Source: Liolophura sinensis (Eukaryota; Mollusca; Polyplacophora; Chitonida; Chitonidae). From it: a stretch of DNA of 64,000 nt. This document shows positions 36,257 to 48,063 of the stretch, piece by piece. The position numbers and the translations under genes were made by a program. The notes below the pieces were generated by a model that worked only from the letters and a program-made list of their open reading frames with translations, was not told the DNA's origin and made no database searches. Each line of letters begins with the position of its first letter. Position 1 is the stretch's first letter. Location of the stretch: assembly GCF_032854445.1 (NCBI RefSeq), contig NC_088295.1, forward strand, positions 34,008,510 to 34,072,509, given 5' to 3'.

Positions 36257-38095
36257 AATAGAATTTCACTGAAGTGTCTATCTAATGCCTAGATGAAATT
36301 ATCATCAGTAGGACTCCAGAATCATAGCAGTGACAACAGTGTGATAATACTGGCAAATGGCCACTCGGTGAAATAAGGACCGTGTAGTCTTATTAACAAT
36401 AGGTAATTTTACCTCAGGTAGGCTTTCATTCCAGCTGTTCTAATTAATGGTTAAATTAACATGGTTCATGGCTCCTTGGTTCATGGCTTGAGCAGAATTA
36501 CAAGGCGGTCAAACAAAGGTAGTACCGTGGCCTACGATTTATTATTTATTACGACGTGGCTGGTTTGGAATATATACTCTTCATTAGCTGTTTGGTTGAA
36601 TTTACATTCGTCACATTTTTCATGTCCGCCAATATCATTAGTGTTTGTTATGTAAAATGTGGGCAGAATTCTAATAGAATTGGGTTGGTAATGCAGTCAT
36701 ATGTACACATGTTTAAGTAAATAGTTCTTATATCCTCTTACGTTTTCTTGCGACAAACATTAAAAGCCAGGGTCAACCAAGTTATCCAAAGATGAAGCAG
36801 AACCTATCGTGCATGTAATCATACCGGTCACATTTCGTGGAGAGGTGTGTACACGTGTGTGCAATTTTATGATCTGTTTGGAAGTTTAGAATATACTAAC
36901 ATGTACAAAAACAGATGCAATCCAGTTGGTGAAACCATACACTGCGTTTATCGCTCAGAAGACACAGATGTGTTGCCACAGGCCTATATGAGAGCTTTAC
37001 CGATTCATCTTGTCCTCTCATTATGTACATGCAACTCAACAATCGTCTGAGTACACGATAACAGAATCCATATGATGGGATATTTTACAAAGAATGTTGT
37101 AAATATGCATGCATCTTTATCAGTGCGCTCAAAGGACGCCAGATAAGAATATCAACATACAACTTCCACAACACAAAATACCAACTGAAAGATGGTAGGT
37201 TTCACCGAATACAGCTTGAAGAGAAAAATCAGTACATTGACGACAACGTGATAGCTTGAAATATGTCACACTTAACCGGTGAAATAGGGCCTTTTGTCAA
37301 TTTTATTCTAACTGCCCATGTAAATGCTTAAATGGTAACGAATTATACGCCCCAAACACCATTTCGTGGGTAAAAGCTATTCAGTGGTGACAATTGCAAT
37401 TTATCACTGGTCCATAATTCTTATTCTCGACACTTACAAACTTCAACTGAAAAGGAAGATTGACCAAACTGACGAAAACAACGTGTTAAAACAAGTTGTC
37501 TCATTAATTGATTGACTTCTTAATTTTTTAATGATTTGAAAACTGTTTCATTTATTGATTAAAATAAGACAAAAGTACATCATTTCTTCGTAGGGACAAG
37601 GCTTGGCCGACCCACTAAACTCCACTCGTTCATATCGCTCATTTTACCTGCTTATTTCTGCACAAATCACTGCAAATCGCTTAAAATATTGCAGACATTT
37701 ACACATTTAAACCACGTCAAATGAATGAACTTCACGTCGTTTGTTAGCGAGAAATTCCAACGAGTAGCATCCTAAACTCCTGCCTATTTATCACTGGTAT
37801 TTTTGATACGAGATGATGGATGTCAGAAATTTGAGCAGGTCACAAAAGGTGAAAATTAATCAGAAGAAATCCCAACGGTTTAAAATGTAAATTTAGTGAG
37901 AGCATGGAGAGTAATAAAGCTGACTCCAACACCTCTGAGCCAGAACGTGAGGTGTTTCAATAACCAAGACTGATAGCTTGCAACGAAATATGACATTCAA
38001 ATTTACATGATATGTCTGTATAATTTAAAACATGCACCATCAGTTATACGGAAATTCAATCCACAAAATAATCTGTATAGTAGTACATATATACA

Positions 38096-38101
38096 TTTAT
38101 T
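38096..38101 (-). terminator. Candidate polyadenylation signal of the 38.1-kb GT31 gene
   Basis: AATAAA on the minus strand, overlapping the TAA stop. If used, the 3' UTR would be extremely short. Such hexamers are common by chance in AT-rich DNA. Confidence 0.35.
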
Positions 38102-39179
38102 GAACTTTGCATATATCCTGACTTTTCATGTTCATGATTGAAATACCTACATGTAGTTTATAAATCTGTTTAACTCCCATGTTTACACTGTTCACTCTAC
38201 CCGCCTTCATGTCACACGGCTGAGCTTTAGGGGTCCCCCAGAAGGAGAATCCAGGGTGAGGCAGATGTCCCAGCCCGGCAGTTACCGCCAAAACACCTGT
38301 AATAAACACGTCCTCAATATGGAGACGGCGACACCTGGACACTGAGCTTAATATTCGTCTGGTCACGCGAGCAGACATTAGGTAACTTCCGCCAGAAACG
38401 TAAGGCGGGAAATAGTCCGGCAAATAGACGCCCTTAGACACACCCCACTCGTCTTTAATGTTCCGGGAAACGATAGACTGAGGGTTATAAGCACCAACAA
38501 TAACATCAACTGAGAGATTTCTCACCACAGAGAACACACTGGGCAGGTGGAGGTACACATCATCGTCTGATTTGACCACAAACTTTATACGTGGAATGGA
38601 GTCCATCACCCAATGAAAGCCCAGCAGTATCTTTTCCGGCAGGTTCCGGTAGGTGTCCGGGGTGAACAGCTGTAGAATATCCCCGTGCCGTCCGTGTTCC
38701 TCTGTGAGCACCGTGTTCCAGTAAAGATCCCAGTGAAGACCCAATACAAAGATAACAGCTGCTCCAGCCTCACTGCTGTTTGCCCACGTCCGCCTAATGG
38801 CTTCACGGAGCTCAGAATGTACCGGAGAAGAGATCACTAAAACAATGACATCTTTGCCAGCGAGCGCGTCTCCATTCGGGTTAAGTTTCGGAGAGGAGAT
38901 GTTCAAAGGCACAGGGTTTGTCTTGGCGTTACAAAACACTGAGCGGATATACGTCAATGTGAATGTGTTACCTCTAACCAAGTTAGGCAAAGAAAACTGA
39001 CCAAGTCGTGAAGTGGTCATGAACTCCTGTCTACGTACATTCAGTGGTTTGAAAGATCTACCATGAGTAACTTTCCATGGTGGATGACTGGGGCCAGGGT
39101 ATAGCCCCTGAATCACCAATAACAGGGTAAACCCGAGGATAGAAACAATGACACGTCGAACATATTTCCAGTATTTCAT
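38097..39179 (-). CDS. Beta-1,3-galactosyltransferase-like protein (GT31), gene 1
   Basis: A 360-residue single-exon type II membrane protein, predicted to sit in the Golgi and transfer a sugar (typically Gal or GlcNAc) from a UDP donor in beta-1,3 linkage. A short basic cytoplasmic N-terminus (KYVRR) is followed by a membrane anchor at about 10-26 and a stem. The catalytic domain holds I-R-R-T-W-A-N (128-134), the metal-binding D-D-D in 'VVKSDDDVYLHLP' (205-207), 'FPPYVSGGSYLMS' and E-D-V-F-I-T-G (289-295), then a P-C-D near 321-323. Length is typical of the family. Start: ATG at 39,179 with A at -3, immediately before the anchor. It is the most divergent of the four cluster genes, and the only one with DDD instead of DED. 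A gutted paralogue lies at 33,619-33,672. Exact acceptor and sugar cannot be read from sequence. Confidence 0.93.
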   Translation of the reverse strand: MKYWKYVRRVIVSILGFTLLLVIQGLYPGPSHPPWKVTHGRSFKPLNVRRQEFMTTSRLGQFSLPNLVRGNTFTLTYIRSVFCNAKTNPVPLNISSPKLNPNGDALAGKDVIVLVISSPVHSELREAIRRTWANSSEAGAAVIFVLGLHWDLYWNTVLTEEHGRHGDILQLFTPDTYRNLPEKILLGFHWVMDSIPRIKFVVKSDDDVYLHLPSVFSVVRNLSVDVIVGAYNPQSIVSRNIKDEWGVSKGVYLPDYFPPYVSGGSYLMSARVTRRILSSVSRCRRLHIEDVFITGVLAVTAGLGHLPHPGFSFWGTPKAQPCDMKAGRVNSVNMGVKQIYKLHVGISIMNMKSQDICKVQ

Positions 39180-39824
39180 GGTTATTCACCAAACACCTAG
39201 CAATCATTTTATAAGTATTTTATAGGTCTACAGTGCATGTTCACATTACATGCACCTTGGCAGGAAACCTTTCATCCACTCTCACGGTGCTCCTCGCTGT
39301 GCAAAAATCTCTTCTTATAGTTTGACTAACTTCATATTGCTGTAATGTAAATTTGCATAAACGAAGAACCACCGTGGGGTACGATCGACGCCTGAACACT
39401 AACGCCTGTTTCTCAGAACCGCCCAACATTGTAGTCCGTTGGCGCTGTGTTCACTGGAACAGGGCTTGGTCTGTGATGTCTCTGTCGGCCTGCCTCCACT
39501 GACTGGTTTGTCTGTTGCTAAAATCAATCCCTTTATACTTTCTCTGATTGCGAATTGGTCCGTTCTCAGATACAGCTGTACAGGGCTAGAGTTTACTTTC
39601 AGAATCCCTGTGGCATCACGCTCACCACGGTACGGGCACATCCACATCGATTCTCTCCTCCAGATTACTTACTCAGAAGTGTGCTCCTTAGATTTTGATG
39701 ATGATGCTTGGCTCAAGTTAACTTATTTATACCGGCAAAGAAATGAACACGTGTATAAAATATTTTTCTCTATATAGTAATTATACAGAAATGTATCACG
39801 TTAGCATTTAACAAGTTTTCAAGC

Positions 39825-39905
39825 TGCTTAAGACATGGTGTTAAGGGGTTTGTCAGTTGCTACTGTCTAAGCATTTACATGAACAGCTGGAGTAAAACCT
39901 CACCT
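39825..39905 (+). repeat. Dispersed repeat R1, copy 3 (partial)
   Basis: Contains 'catttacatgaacagctgga' and 'gtaaaacctcacct', matching 3,930-3,965 and the copies at 46.5 and 55.7 kb. It runs into the locally duplicated block starting at about 39,890. Confidence 0.55.
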
Positions 39906-40735
39906 CTGTCACAAAATGCCCTTTGTGAAGCAACGACGTAGTCTAGAAAGCATGACGCACGAACACACGAGAGGCTTTTCCCTCACACATGTCATCTATC
40001 CTTAAAATAAATAAGTTTGTGACATTTTTTTATTATTATTGTTGCAATGCTCATTAAGATCCGCCATTCAGATGTTAGATGGGACCAATTGCCAACTTTA
40101 TATGACACTACAATCAAAGTTCTGGCTTTACTCTCTATGCTGTTGACTTTTATATTTCATTCCATCCTACTCCAGAATTTCCAGTCATTCAAAAGATTAC
40201 TTCACTCCACACCCACAGGAAGATTCACACACTTCCAGGACCATTATTGTATAACCAGGAAAGAGCACTTTACACACGGTTAGCACATGGCTACATACTT
40301 AAATGTATATCGACCACGTGTAGTGAAGGTGTAACTAAAATACTACTAACCCAAAATAATACCACGGTATAGTAAATATCGGAACCCAGATACACACCTC
40401 TATTCAAATTTGACAATTAAGTATGTGAAAGACGTCAACAGTACATTATCCTTCCGAAATGTAATGGCAAGTCATAATGCTAGAATTTTCGAGATATTAA
40501 AGACGGAATGCCCGAGATTCTGAATTCAATTCCACAGAATCGCTCAACCCTGTCACAATATGCCCTTATTGTGCAGACGTCCTGAAGCCACGACGGGCAT
40601 AGAGTCTGGAAATCATGAATCACGAACACACGAGAGACCTTTCCTTCACACATATGTCACCTATCCTTAAAATAAATAAGTTTGTGACATGTTTTATTTA
40701 TTATTGTTGCAATGTTCATTAAGCAGATTACATGA
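39890..40735 (+). repeat. Local direct duplication, about 170-bp arms
   Basis: 39,890-40,055 and 40,550-40,735 share 'cacgaacacacgagag', 'tatccttaaaataaataagt' and 'ttattgttgcaatg'. About 500 bp of unrelated sequence lies between the arms, including a 78-residue plus frame that I do not consider a gene. Confidence 0.75.
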
Positions 40736-41666
40736 TAGGTAATATTAAATGTTAATCTGTTGTTCATTGAATATTCCACATTTTTTGATCAACTGATTTC
40801 CTGCAAAGATAAAGAAGTGCAAGGTTTGTTTTATGGGCAGTCTTCGCACGAGATGCTTCCATAAACATTTTATGTGCAAAACGATATTTTTGTCTGTCTT
40901 ACGAATGTGAGAACTCCAAAGGAAACCTTCATTCCTCCTCTTAACGCGTCCGATGAAAATTGGTCTATATCAACACAAAATATGTGCACAGTTAATGGCG
41001 AGTGCTACTCCATTGCCTGCATCTGATTGAGTTCGATGCTTAGACAGTTAGCTCTCAGAGTAGTCTCCCCTATTTCCCATGTCTTTGAGCTGCAGTTTGT
41101 GGCAAAATACGCAATAACTCACTATCGTAACCAATATCCAAAACAGCATACAACATCAACCACAAGTGCAGTTAGAAGTAAACATTAGGACTTCTTTTTA
41201 ATAAAGCAGTCAACACTCTTCAATGATGCCGGAAAGACACGAGGAACTTTCTTGTCCCCTAAATCTTGTATTCAGATCGTAAACCATGCTAATTTGTTGT
41301 TATTAATCAAAGAAAATGCATCTCATTTGCGCTTTGACTGCAACTGAGGGGAATTAATTCAACGGGATGTATAAACAGCCCCTAGCCAAACTATGCCTAT
41401 TCGTCTTGTTGTAAACGGGGAGTGCAACAGGAAAATCGCAGTTTTCATTATTGCCAATGACCGATTCAGCTTGGTTCAGCAAAGGCTTTCGTCACGATAT
41501 TGCTGAAAAATTGCTGTTGTTGCCTTTATCCCTGCATTCAACGGGTTATACAACACAAGACTTATCTTATCGCGTCAGTGAAAATCAAACATATGTCTCG
41601 TGTAATATTTTGCACACTCCAACAATATTTGCCTGTACATTGTCATTTATATTGGACAATAACCGC

Positions 41667-41920
41667 TAGGGGCCTCCGTGGCCTGGCGGGTTAGCGCGCC
41701 AGCGCGGCGCTATGACCCAGGGGCCTCCTATCAATGCGGTCGGTGTGAGTTCAAGTGCAGCTCATGTTGTTCACCGGTCGTACGTAGGAAGATCTTCTAG
41801 CAACCCGCGGATGGCCATGGGTTACCCCCAGGCTCTGCCACGTTTCCTCCCAACATGATGATGGTTGCCATCATATAAGTGAAATATTGGTAAAACACCA
41901 ATCAAATAAATCAATAAATA
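41667..41920 (+). mobile_element. SINE, near full length
   Basis: Begins 'taggggcctccgtggcctgg', has the tRNA-like head and B-box-like 'gagttcaagtgc', then 'caacccgcggatggccatgg' and ends 'caccaatcaaataaatcaat'. The 3' end lacks the usual 'cttgagtacggcg' stretch. No clear target-site duplication was found. It shows the likely true 5' end of the family (ggggcctccgtggcc). Confidence 0.88.
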
Positions 41921-43547
41921 GCAGCTATTGGTCTGTAAAATCGGTCGTTTGTGGGCAGTTTTATCACGGATCGTCAATGCAATAATTTTTTCTTCCCTCC
42001 ATTGTTGTCGGGATCATTGTGGCGGTAAAACAGTCTACAGTGCTCGTAAACCGCTTATATGACCTCACATAAATTTAGGGTTCACTTGCCTAACACCAAT
42101 ATGACGTGCACTGAACTGGCGTGTTAATCTGTGTCGTCCTCTTCACCGTCACAATATATTCTGTTTCAAACCATTGGCGCTGCATGACGAAGACGCTGAC
42201 ATTTTCTATGTTTTCTATGAGCATTTTGAATGCTCCAAAAAATACATTTTGATGGAATGTTTCACGCTGAGATTAATAAATATTTAAACTATGGGGCGGT
42301 GGCTGTGTTTGTAAGTGAAGTAAATCTATGACACATTTTCGGACAAACAACTGTATAACTCCAGGTAAGTAACGAACTTCTTAACGGAAGCCTTTAAGAT
42401 TGGATTTGAACTTGCGATATGATGCCAGTGAAATCATTAAGCCTACCACTTGTGCCCACCGCCCCTCCTCACTCCACTTCAACCAGCATATCTACTTCAT
42501 CACACCACCTCCCACCACCCGCACCACCACACCCGGGTTACAGTTCAGCGCTTAGCTGCCCTCGCGCAGAGCTGAGGATGGGAGCCTGTGGGTCGTACGC
42601 CGGGTTGCCAGAACACATGGTGGTATGTATATCATCACGGAATCTGCTCTCATAAAACGCTATTTGTTTAACCCGGAGACCGCAGTATTTGTACTGTGTT
42701 CTGTGTTACACTGAGGTGGACAGTGAAATAGCCTACGACAGACACTGCATGCGGTGTTAAACATCACAGAAACTGGCTGTAAGCTTTACACACCACAGGT
42801 AAGAACTTCATTCCTATTACTTAAACCACGAAAAGAAACTTAATTTATCTTAATCAAATAATGAGTAAAACGTAACTTACATTAATTATTACATTAGTCC
42901 ATTAAATAGCAAAAACACGCGCTCCGTGTGAATACATAGGCCCTAACTTACTCCTTTAGCACAGAAGAAGTAAGTATCCAGTAACCATTAGCCACTCGTT
43001 TAAATTGTATGGCATGGTTGCCACGTTTGTTTACAGGTAGGCTTTACTTCCGTGTCTTTCCAGAGGCTGTATAACATTACCAACCTAACTCCTGTGCAAT
43101 CTGGGGGAAGTACTGCACGGACAACTTTTGTCTACCTGGGCAGGAGTGTATAAATAGTCGTTGTAATCGAGGTGTTACCATGGTTACCATGGGAAGGGAG
43201 TTTGAAGGCCTTGAAACATCTGCCTGAGGAATGATATCAAACAACCCCCTTTAACGATTAGAGTGTTTACACCACAGCTAAGTAAACAGCTGGAGGCCTG
43301 CTCCAAAACACACTTCAGTGGTTAGCGGTTACCGCTTGACGCGGTTTGTTTAAACGCTTTTGACACAGTTTCTCATAAGTTTCAAAAATGTTACCTTCTA
43401 AATTCTTTTATTCTCGTTTTGACTGAATAGATACTTTTATGAAGTTAAAGAATTCAGCGCAATGAAAGTAACCAGAGACTTGTTATATCGCCAGGTGCAC
43501 AGATACCGCTTCGCCTTCCTTGGGCTATCTGCAAAAGAGGACTGAAG

Positions 43548-44618
43548 ATGAGGTATACCTGTAGAAATCTGTTGGGGTTAATTGGCTGCCTAACGTTTAT
43601 CATCATTTCCGGTAGGCTGTGGTCTCTTTTCGACCAGAGGACACAATTTCTTACTATTAGGAAAAGTCTCCTGTATTTGCCCCAAAATATACACAGTGTG
43701 AAACGTCACTCAAAATCAGAAGACCAGCGGTTGCGATATCCAGATCACAAATACTTTATACCCCGTCCCCACGTGGTCAATCCGCACAATTTTGACTTTT
43801 TGATTAAGAGTGTGACGGTTTGCCGAAATTCCACCCCATTCTTATTGATCGTTGTGCCGTCAGTGTATCACCACGCCTCGGTACGGCAGGCCATAAGGGC
43901 CACATGGGCAAGTGTTACCAAAACTTCTGTATGGCCGGACGGATCCACGTTACCGAAAATTGCCTTGATATTCATGTTTGGAACGATACCAACCGTGAAA
44001 ACGAATGTCGTTTTAAAATACGAAGCAGAAACCTATGGAGATATTGTACAAGAGGATTTTATTGACACTTACTTCAACTTAACCATTAAAATAACCGGTG
44101 CATTGCTATGGGTATCTAAATATTGTCCTGGAGTCAGGTATGTCCTCAAGGCTGACGAAGACGTTTTCATTAACATTCCGAATCTTATTGCTGTGCTGAC
44201 AGAAATTCCCTCTTCAGTTCTAGGACGAATTGAAAGTAATTCGAGAGCTCTAAGATACGGCCGTTGGAATGTGAGAACAGATCTCTACCCATTTGACTAT
44301 TACCCAAACTACGCGCAAGGCAATGCTTACGTCATTCCCGGCCCATTAGTGCCTCTGTTTTATAACGCGTCCTTGTATTTGCCATTTCTTCCGATCGAGG
44401 ATGTATTTATAACGGGCTTCCTCAGCCTGTCCACCGGAGCGGAACTTGAGAACATTCCTGGATTTACCTTTTCTCTACAAGCAGAACCTGTCTCCTGTAA
44501 CTTTTCCTCGAAAGGACTGATTTCAAAAACGAATATGTTGCCCTCGGATTTATACCTAATGTGGGATATATTAAAATCAAATTCTTTATGCCAAGAAGAT
44601 TTTCACATTAATCGGTGA
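43548..44618 (+). CDS. Beta-1,3-galactosyltransferase-like protein (GT31), gene 2
   Basis: A 356-residue single-exon type II membrane protein: membrane anchor at about 8-24, stem to about 65, then the subgroup block Y-F-I-P-R-P-H-V-V-N-P (69-79) and 'PFLLIVVPSVYHHASVR' leading into I-R-A-T-W-A (116-121). The catalytic D-E-D is at 203-205 (YVLKADEDVFINIP), followed by 'YYPNYAQGNAYVIPG' (251-265) and E-D-V-F-I-T-G (284-290); a Cys at 317 matches the conserved P-x-x-C near the end. Asn-glycosylation sites are seen at N177, N273 and N318. Expected to act in the Golgi as a UDP-sugar beta-1,3-glycosyltransferase. Start: ATG with A at -3 and the anchor directly after. Closest relatives here are genes 3 and 4, sharing the same stem block and WxDG-TLP segment. 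An 81-residue overlapping frame is a shadow. Confidence 0.93.
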   Translation: MRYTCRNLLGLIGCLTFIIISGRLWSLFDQRTQFLTIRKSLLYLPQNIHSVKRHSKSEDQRLRYPDHKYFIPRPHVVNPHNFDFLIKSVTVCRNSTPFLLIVVPSVYHHASVRQAIRATWASVTKTSVWPDGSTLPKIALIFMFGTIPTVKTNVVLKYEAETYGDIVQEDFIDTYFNLTIKITGALLWVSKYCPGVRYVLKADEDVFINIPNLIAVLTEIPSSVLGRIESNSRALRYGRWNVRTDLYPFDYYPNYAQGNAYVIPGPLVPLFYNASLYLPFLPIEDVFITGFLSLSTGAELENIPGFTFSLQAEPVSCNFSSKGLISKTNMLPSDLYLMWDILKSNSLCQEDFHINR

Positions 44619-44623
44619 TTAAA
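44618..44623 (+). terminator. Candidate polyadenylation signal of gene 2
   Basis: ATTAAA variant overlapping the last base of the TGA stop. Weak evidence on its own. Confidence 0.25.
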
Positions 44624-46454
44624 CTTTTAATGATGAAAGTATGCCGTATTACCCAGTGGTTCGTTTTTATCCATCTATCTGCCAAAAACAGATTCCTTGT
44701 CCGGTTAACAGAGAGATATGACGAGAAAAAAGTGATAAGCCAGATTGCTCTTGTGTATTGATCAATCAGGTCTAAATTGTATTTATCATTTAAAACAGGC
44801 CGGAATCACAAGTTACGTGTGACTTTTTGTCAACTACCACACTGTTGTCGGTGATTTACTGCACTCTCCATGCTGTTGCCTTTTACATGCATTATTTAAT
44901 TAACAATTCAAACCGAAAGAAGATAATTCTCTGATTGCAAGACTTGACTGGATTTCAGTCCTTCCTAGATCTGTTTTCCTAAGATTCGCAAACACTAAAA
45001 TCCGTTTAATTATAACCCATTAATTAACTATAATTTACAGTAACACATGCGGTTCATGTAGGCGCTGCAACAACAACATAGTAACATTGTTTGCCACACT
45101 GTATATAATGTATTCCGTATAAGAAAGACCTTCAAACAACATTTACGTCCATCATGTGTGAATACTGAGTACCGGTAGTTGACTGTTGTGCAGTGTTCAT
45201 GTAGTCTAAATCCAAGTAAATATTTTGATTAATAAAATGTAACATGCACAATAGCGTAGTCTGTATAATATATTACTTCCTATGACCTGCCGATCGCTAG
45301 GTAGACTTAGCTCGGTACGACTAAGAAGCTGAGTACGATTTGCTTGAGTACGACTTCACCATGTTATCTTGAGATAACTTTACTTTTCTTCTACAATATG
45401 TAAGTGCTTACATTCCAACTTTTATGGCATAAAAACAGCTGAACAGCTAGCATGTATGTTGAGCAACACCATACGGCTTCGACCAGCAATACTGGTTTAC
45501 TCATATACTCTCATATACTCATATTTACTCATAGCAATACTCATTCTAATGAGTCAGCTGTCAAAACACTGCTGTGTAGGCTGTACACACGGATTCCGTA
45601 TTCGTGTATATAGGTTTGAAAATAACAATCAAATCCACATGATGGATGTAAGTGTATAGAAAAAGTCTCAGATGTAAGGTATTCACATATATTTTAGACA
45701 ATAACTTCAACACACCTCTATCTCATCGCCTTACAGTGTTGGGCAGGTTGTTGTGGCACCGCCTAAATGCACCTCATTCGTCACATCTGTTTTATAAATT
45801 AATTAATCATTTTTATTAACACTGGCTTGAGTGGGCGCCATTCGTATGCTTATAACAAAAACATCTGAAAACAACTGAAATTCAGTCAAATTCGTTGATG
45901 TTTGATTTTAAAATTGTAATTTTAATTGTCCAATGACAATTTTTATGTCATTAGAAAATTGGTTCCATAGTTTACATCATGAGCCTTAAATGGGTACGTG
46001 TAAGTAATTTTGACAGGTACATTCATCGGTTTAAAGTTTTCTCCTACCCGTTAATTAATTAAATCAATACTATTTAATGAGATTTATCAGGAATGTTTAA
46101 CTATATTTATCCTGTAAAAACAGTCTAATGCATGTGACTAATATTTTGACTCTCGATTTTGAATCATGCCGTAAACAGTATCCGTCAACCCCGGCTTAAG
46201 ATGTGTATTTTTTTTCTTTCATTTTAGATGTTGTCATTCTCACGTCGAAATCCATATTGTGTCCTGGGTCTAACATGTTCTCGCTAGAATAAGCGAATAT
46301 GTATGGTTGGAATCCTCTCCATATGGCACAATGCCGAGTTCATTAATTCATTAATTAAACTTCAGCTAAGACCATTGTTGATAAGCTATTTGATATATAA
46401 TGCATTCGTATATTTTAGCCGTATTGCTTTGAAGCATCACTGTAATATTTTTGT
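44624..46454. other. Spacer between GT31 genes 2 and 3 (first part)
   Basis: No gene found. 44,790-44,880 ('cacactgttgtcggtgattt') may be a decayed piece of the 3' part of repeat R1. 45,498-45,545 has short 'actcata' repeats. Confidence 0.35.
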
Positions 46455-46640
46455 AGCTATTACTGCTTAAGCCATTGTCCTAAGGGGTGTGTGATTTGCT
46501 ACTATTTAAGTATTTACATGAACAGTTAAAATAAAACCCTAACTGAGGTAAATTGACAAGAGACCGTATTTTACCGGTTACGCTGTGAGCAATTTGCAAG
46601 CTATCACACTGTCGTCGCTGCTTTGGTTTTACACTCTATG
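46455..46640 (+). repeat. Dispersed repeat R1, copy 4
   Basis: Long version: 'tatttacatgaacagttaaa', 'ataaaaccctaactgaggta', 'accggttacgctgtgagcaa' and 'cacactgtcgtcgctgcttt', matching 55,658-55,860 over its length. Confidence 0.7.
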
Positions 46641-47323
46641 TATATTATATATATTAACACACGAAGAGGTTTGATGAATGATGCATTTCGTCCTATTAAG
46701 TTAAACCTCCCAAAGTAAGTTATAAGTAGAACTTTGTAGAGTATTGCCAGCATTTCAATGAGTTGTCTCAGAAGACAATCCCTGAACCAGTGAGACATCG
46801 TGTAGTAATCCAACGCCAGTCCATCTAATTTGATGGCTGCGTGTAGCTCGAAGTAAGGAAGTTTTGTCATGTGCACGACGAGTAACACCCATAAATAATA
46901 ATTAAAAAATTACGCACTTTTCTGTGACAATTCCATGCGCCTGTCTCGCGCTGAAGCGCGTGATACAGATCATTAATCGTGACCAGTAATATACACCACA
47001 TGTAGATAATTTACATTCACTATACAGACCAAAGCCTTGAATATCTTATTCTAAGTCAGGTTCATCAGCTGTGCATACAGGTTTTTGCTTTAAAAAGGGT
47101 GCAAAAAGAAGTAAATACAATCGATATCGCCTATATAACAGTATAATTAAGTAGGTGAAAATTTACTTTCTGGGTTCCAATATTTGCATTCAGGAACCTA
47201 CGGACGTGAACAAACAGCCACGTGCAGAAAGTGTTGTAGAGGATTTCATCTGAAGTCACAAAAACTCATCGTTATCTATAAGCCCGGTTAAATGTCTGTC
47301 ATTTACTATATCAGCTTTAATGT
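46641..47323. other. Intergenic, nothing recognised
   Basis: A 94-residue minus frame (46,604-46,888) overlaps the R1 repeat and has no recognisable motif. Nothing else seen. Confidence 0.4.
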
Positions 47324-47525
47324 GTTATTTATTAAAGTGGGGCGCAATCCGGCTCGAATGATATTCGTAAATGATATCAAGTAAGTGGAGAGAGAGAAAA
47401 CAGAGGCGGTTATTTAGTAAAGCGGGGCGCAATCTGACTCAGATCCCGAACTGATATCAGGTATTGAGGGTAGGGAGTGGGTAACAGAGGCGGTTATCTA
47501 TTAAGCTACAACGCAATCAGACTCC
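47324..47525 (+). repeat. About 85-bp degenerate tandem repeat, 2.4 units
   Basis: Units begin at 47,324, 47,409 and 47,493 with 'gttatttattaaag', 'gttatttagtaaag' and 'gttatctattaag', each followed by a 'gcgcaatc' motif. It lies about 540 bp upstream of GT31 gene 3 and could belong to its upstream region, but no regulatory role is shown. Confidence 0.75.
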
Positions 47526-48063
47526 ACTGAACTTAATTCCCAACAGCTAGATCTTTTCTAATGAGAGGAAAATAAACACGGATGGCAATGTGGCAAGTGC
47601 CATTGACCAGCATCTTCGTCATGCATAGGAGCTGAATTTATACATCTACAATTTAAACTTATTGTCGAAACTTTATTTTCAAGCCACTACCTTCTATAGA
47701 AAGCCAGTGTTTTCCTCCAACACTCTCCAGTGCACTAGGTTGCCTAGGTTAAAACTGAATGTTAGTCTTTGTGCAAAAACTTATTTTCAACATTATATTA
47801 ATAGATATGTAGTTTCGGTCAACAAACCGGATGATTAGTTTAATGTACAGATGGTTGGTTTATGTACTCAGCAGTCTGACATTATAAGCAATGAAATATT
47901 GACCTTCGAATTCTTCAGTTTATATTGTTTATTAATGTACTACAATATTCTCGAGAAGGTTTGAAATTTAAATAGGTGCAGGTGACATTTTGTTAGCTAC
48001 AATCGAAGGCTGTGACGTTAGAAATGCTATAACCAGGTACACATTTATCATTGCAAGGATATT

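Larger units (their letters stand above)
35925..39570 (+). repeat. Segmental duplication SD2, right copy (with intact GT31 gene)
   Basis: Counterpart of 31,610-33,760. It includes about 2 kb lying 3' of the minus-strand GT31 gene, the gene itself and at least 340 bp of its 5' side. Short open frames within it (for example 36,847-37,050) are unlikely to be genes since their counterparts in the left copy are broken or on the opposite strand. Confidence 0.85.
39571..43547. other. Spacer between GT31 genes 1 and 2
   Basis: Contains R1 copy 39,825-39,905, a local duplication (39,890-40,055 and 40,550-40,735), a SINE at 41,667-41,920 and otherwise non-coding DNA. The minus frame at 39,399-39,647 ends at a possible GTGAGC donor and could be a 5' exon of gene 1, but nothing confirms this. 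The Pro/Ser/His-rich plus frame at 42,419-42,655 comes from a simple CCACC-rich stretch. Confidence 0.4.

Noticed and set aside
42419..42655. Pro/Ser/His-rich 78-residue frame
   Set aside because: Derived from a simple C-rich stretch; no motif, no splice or homology support.
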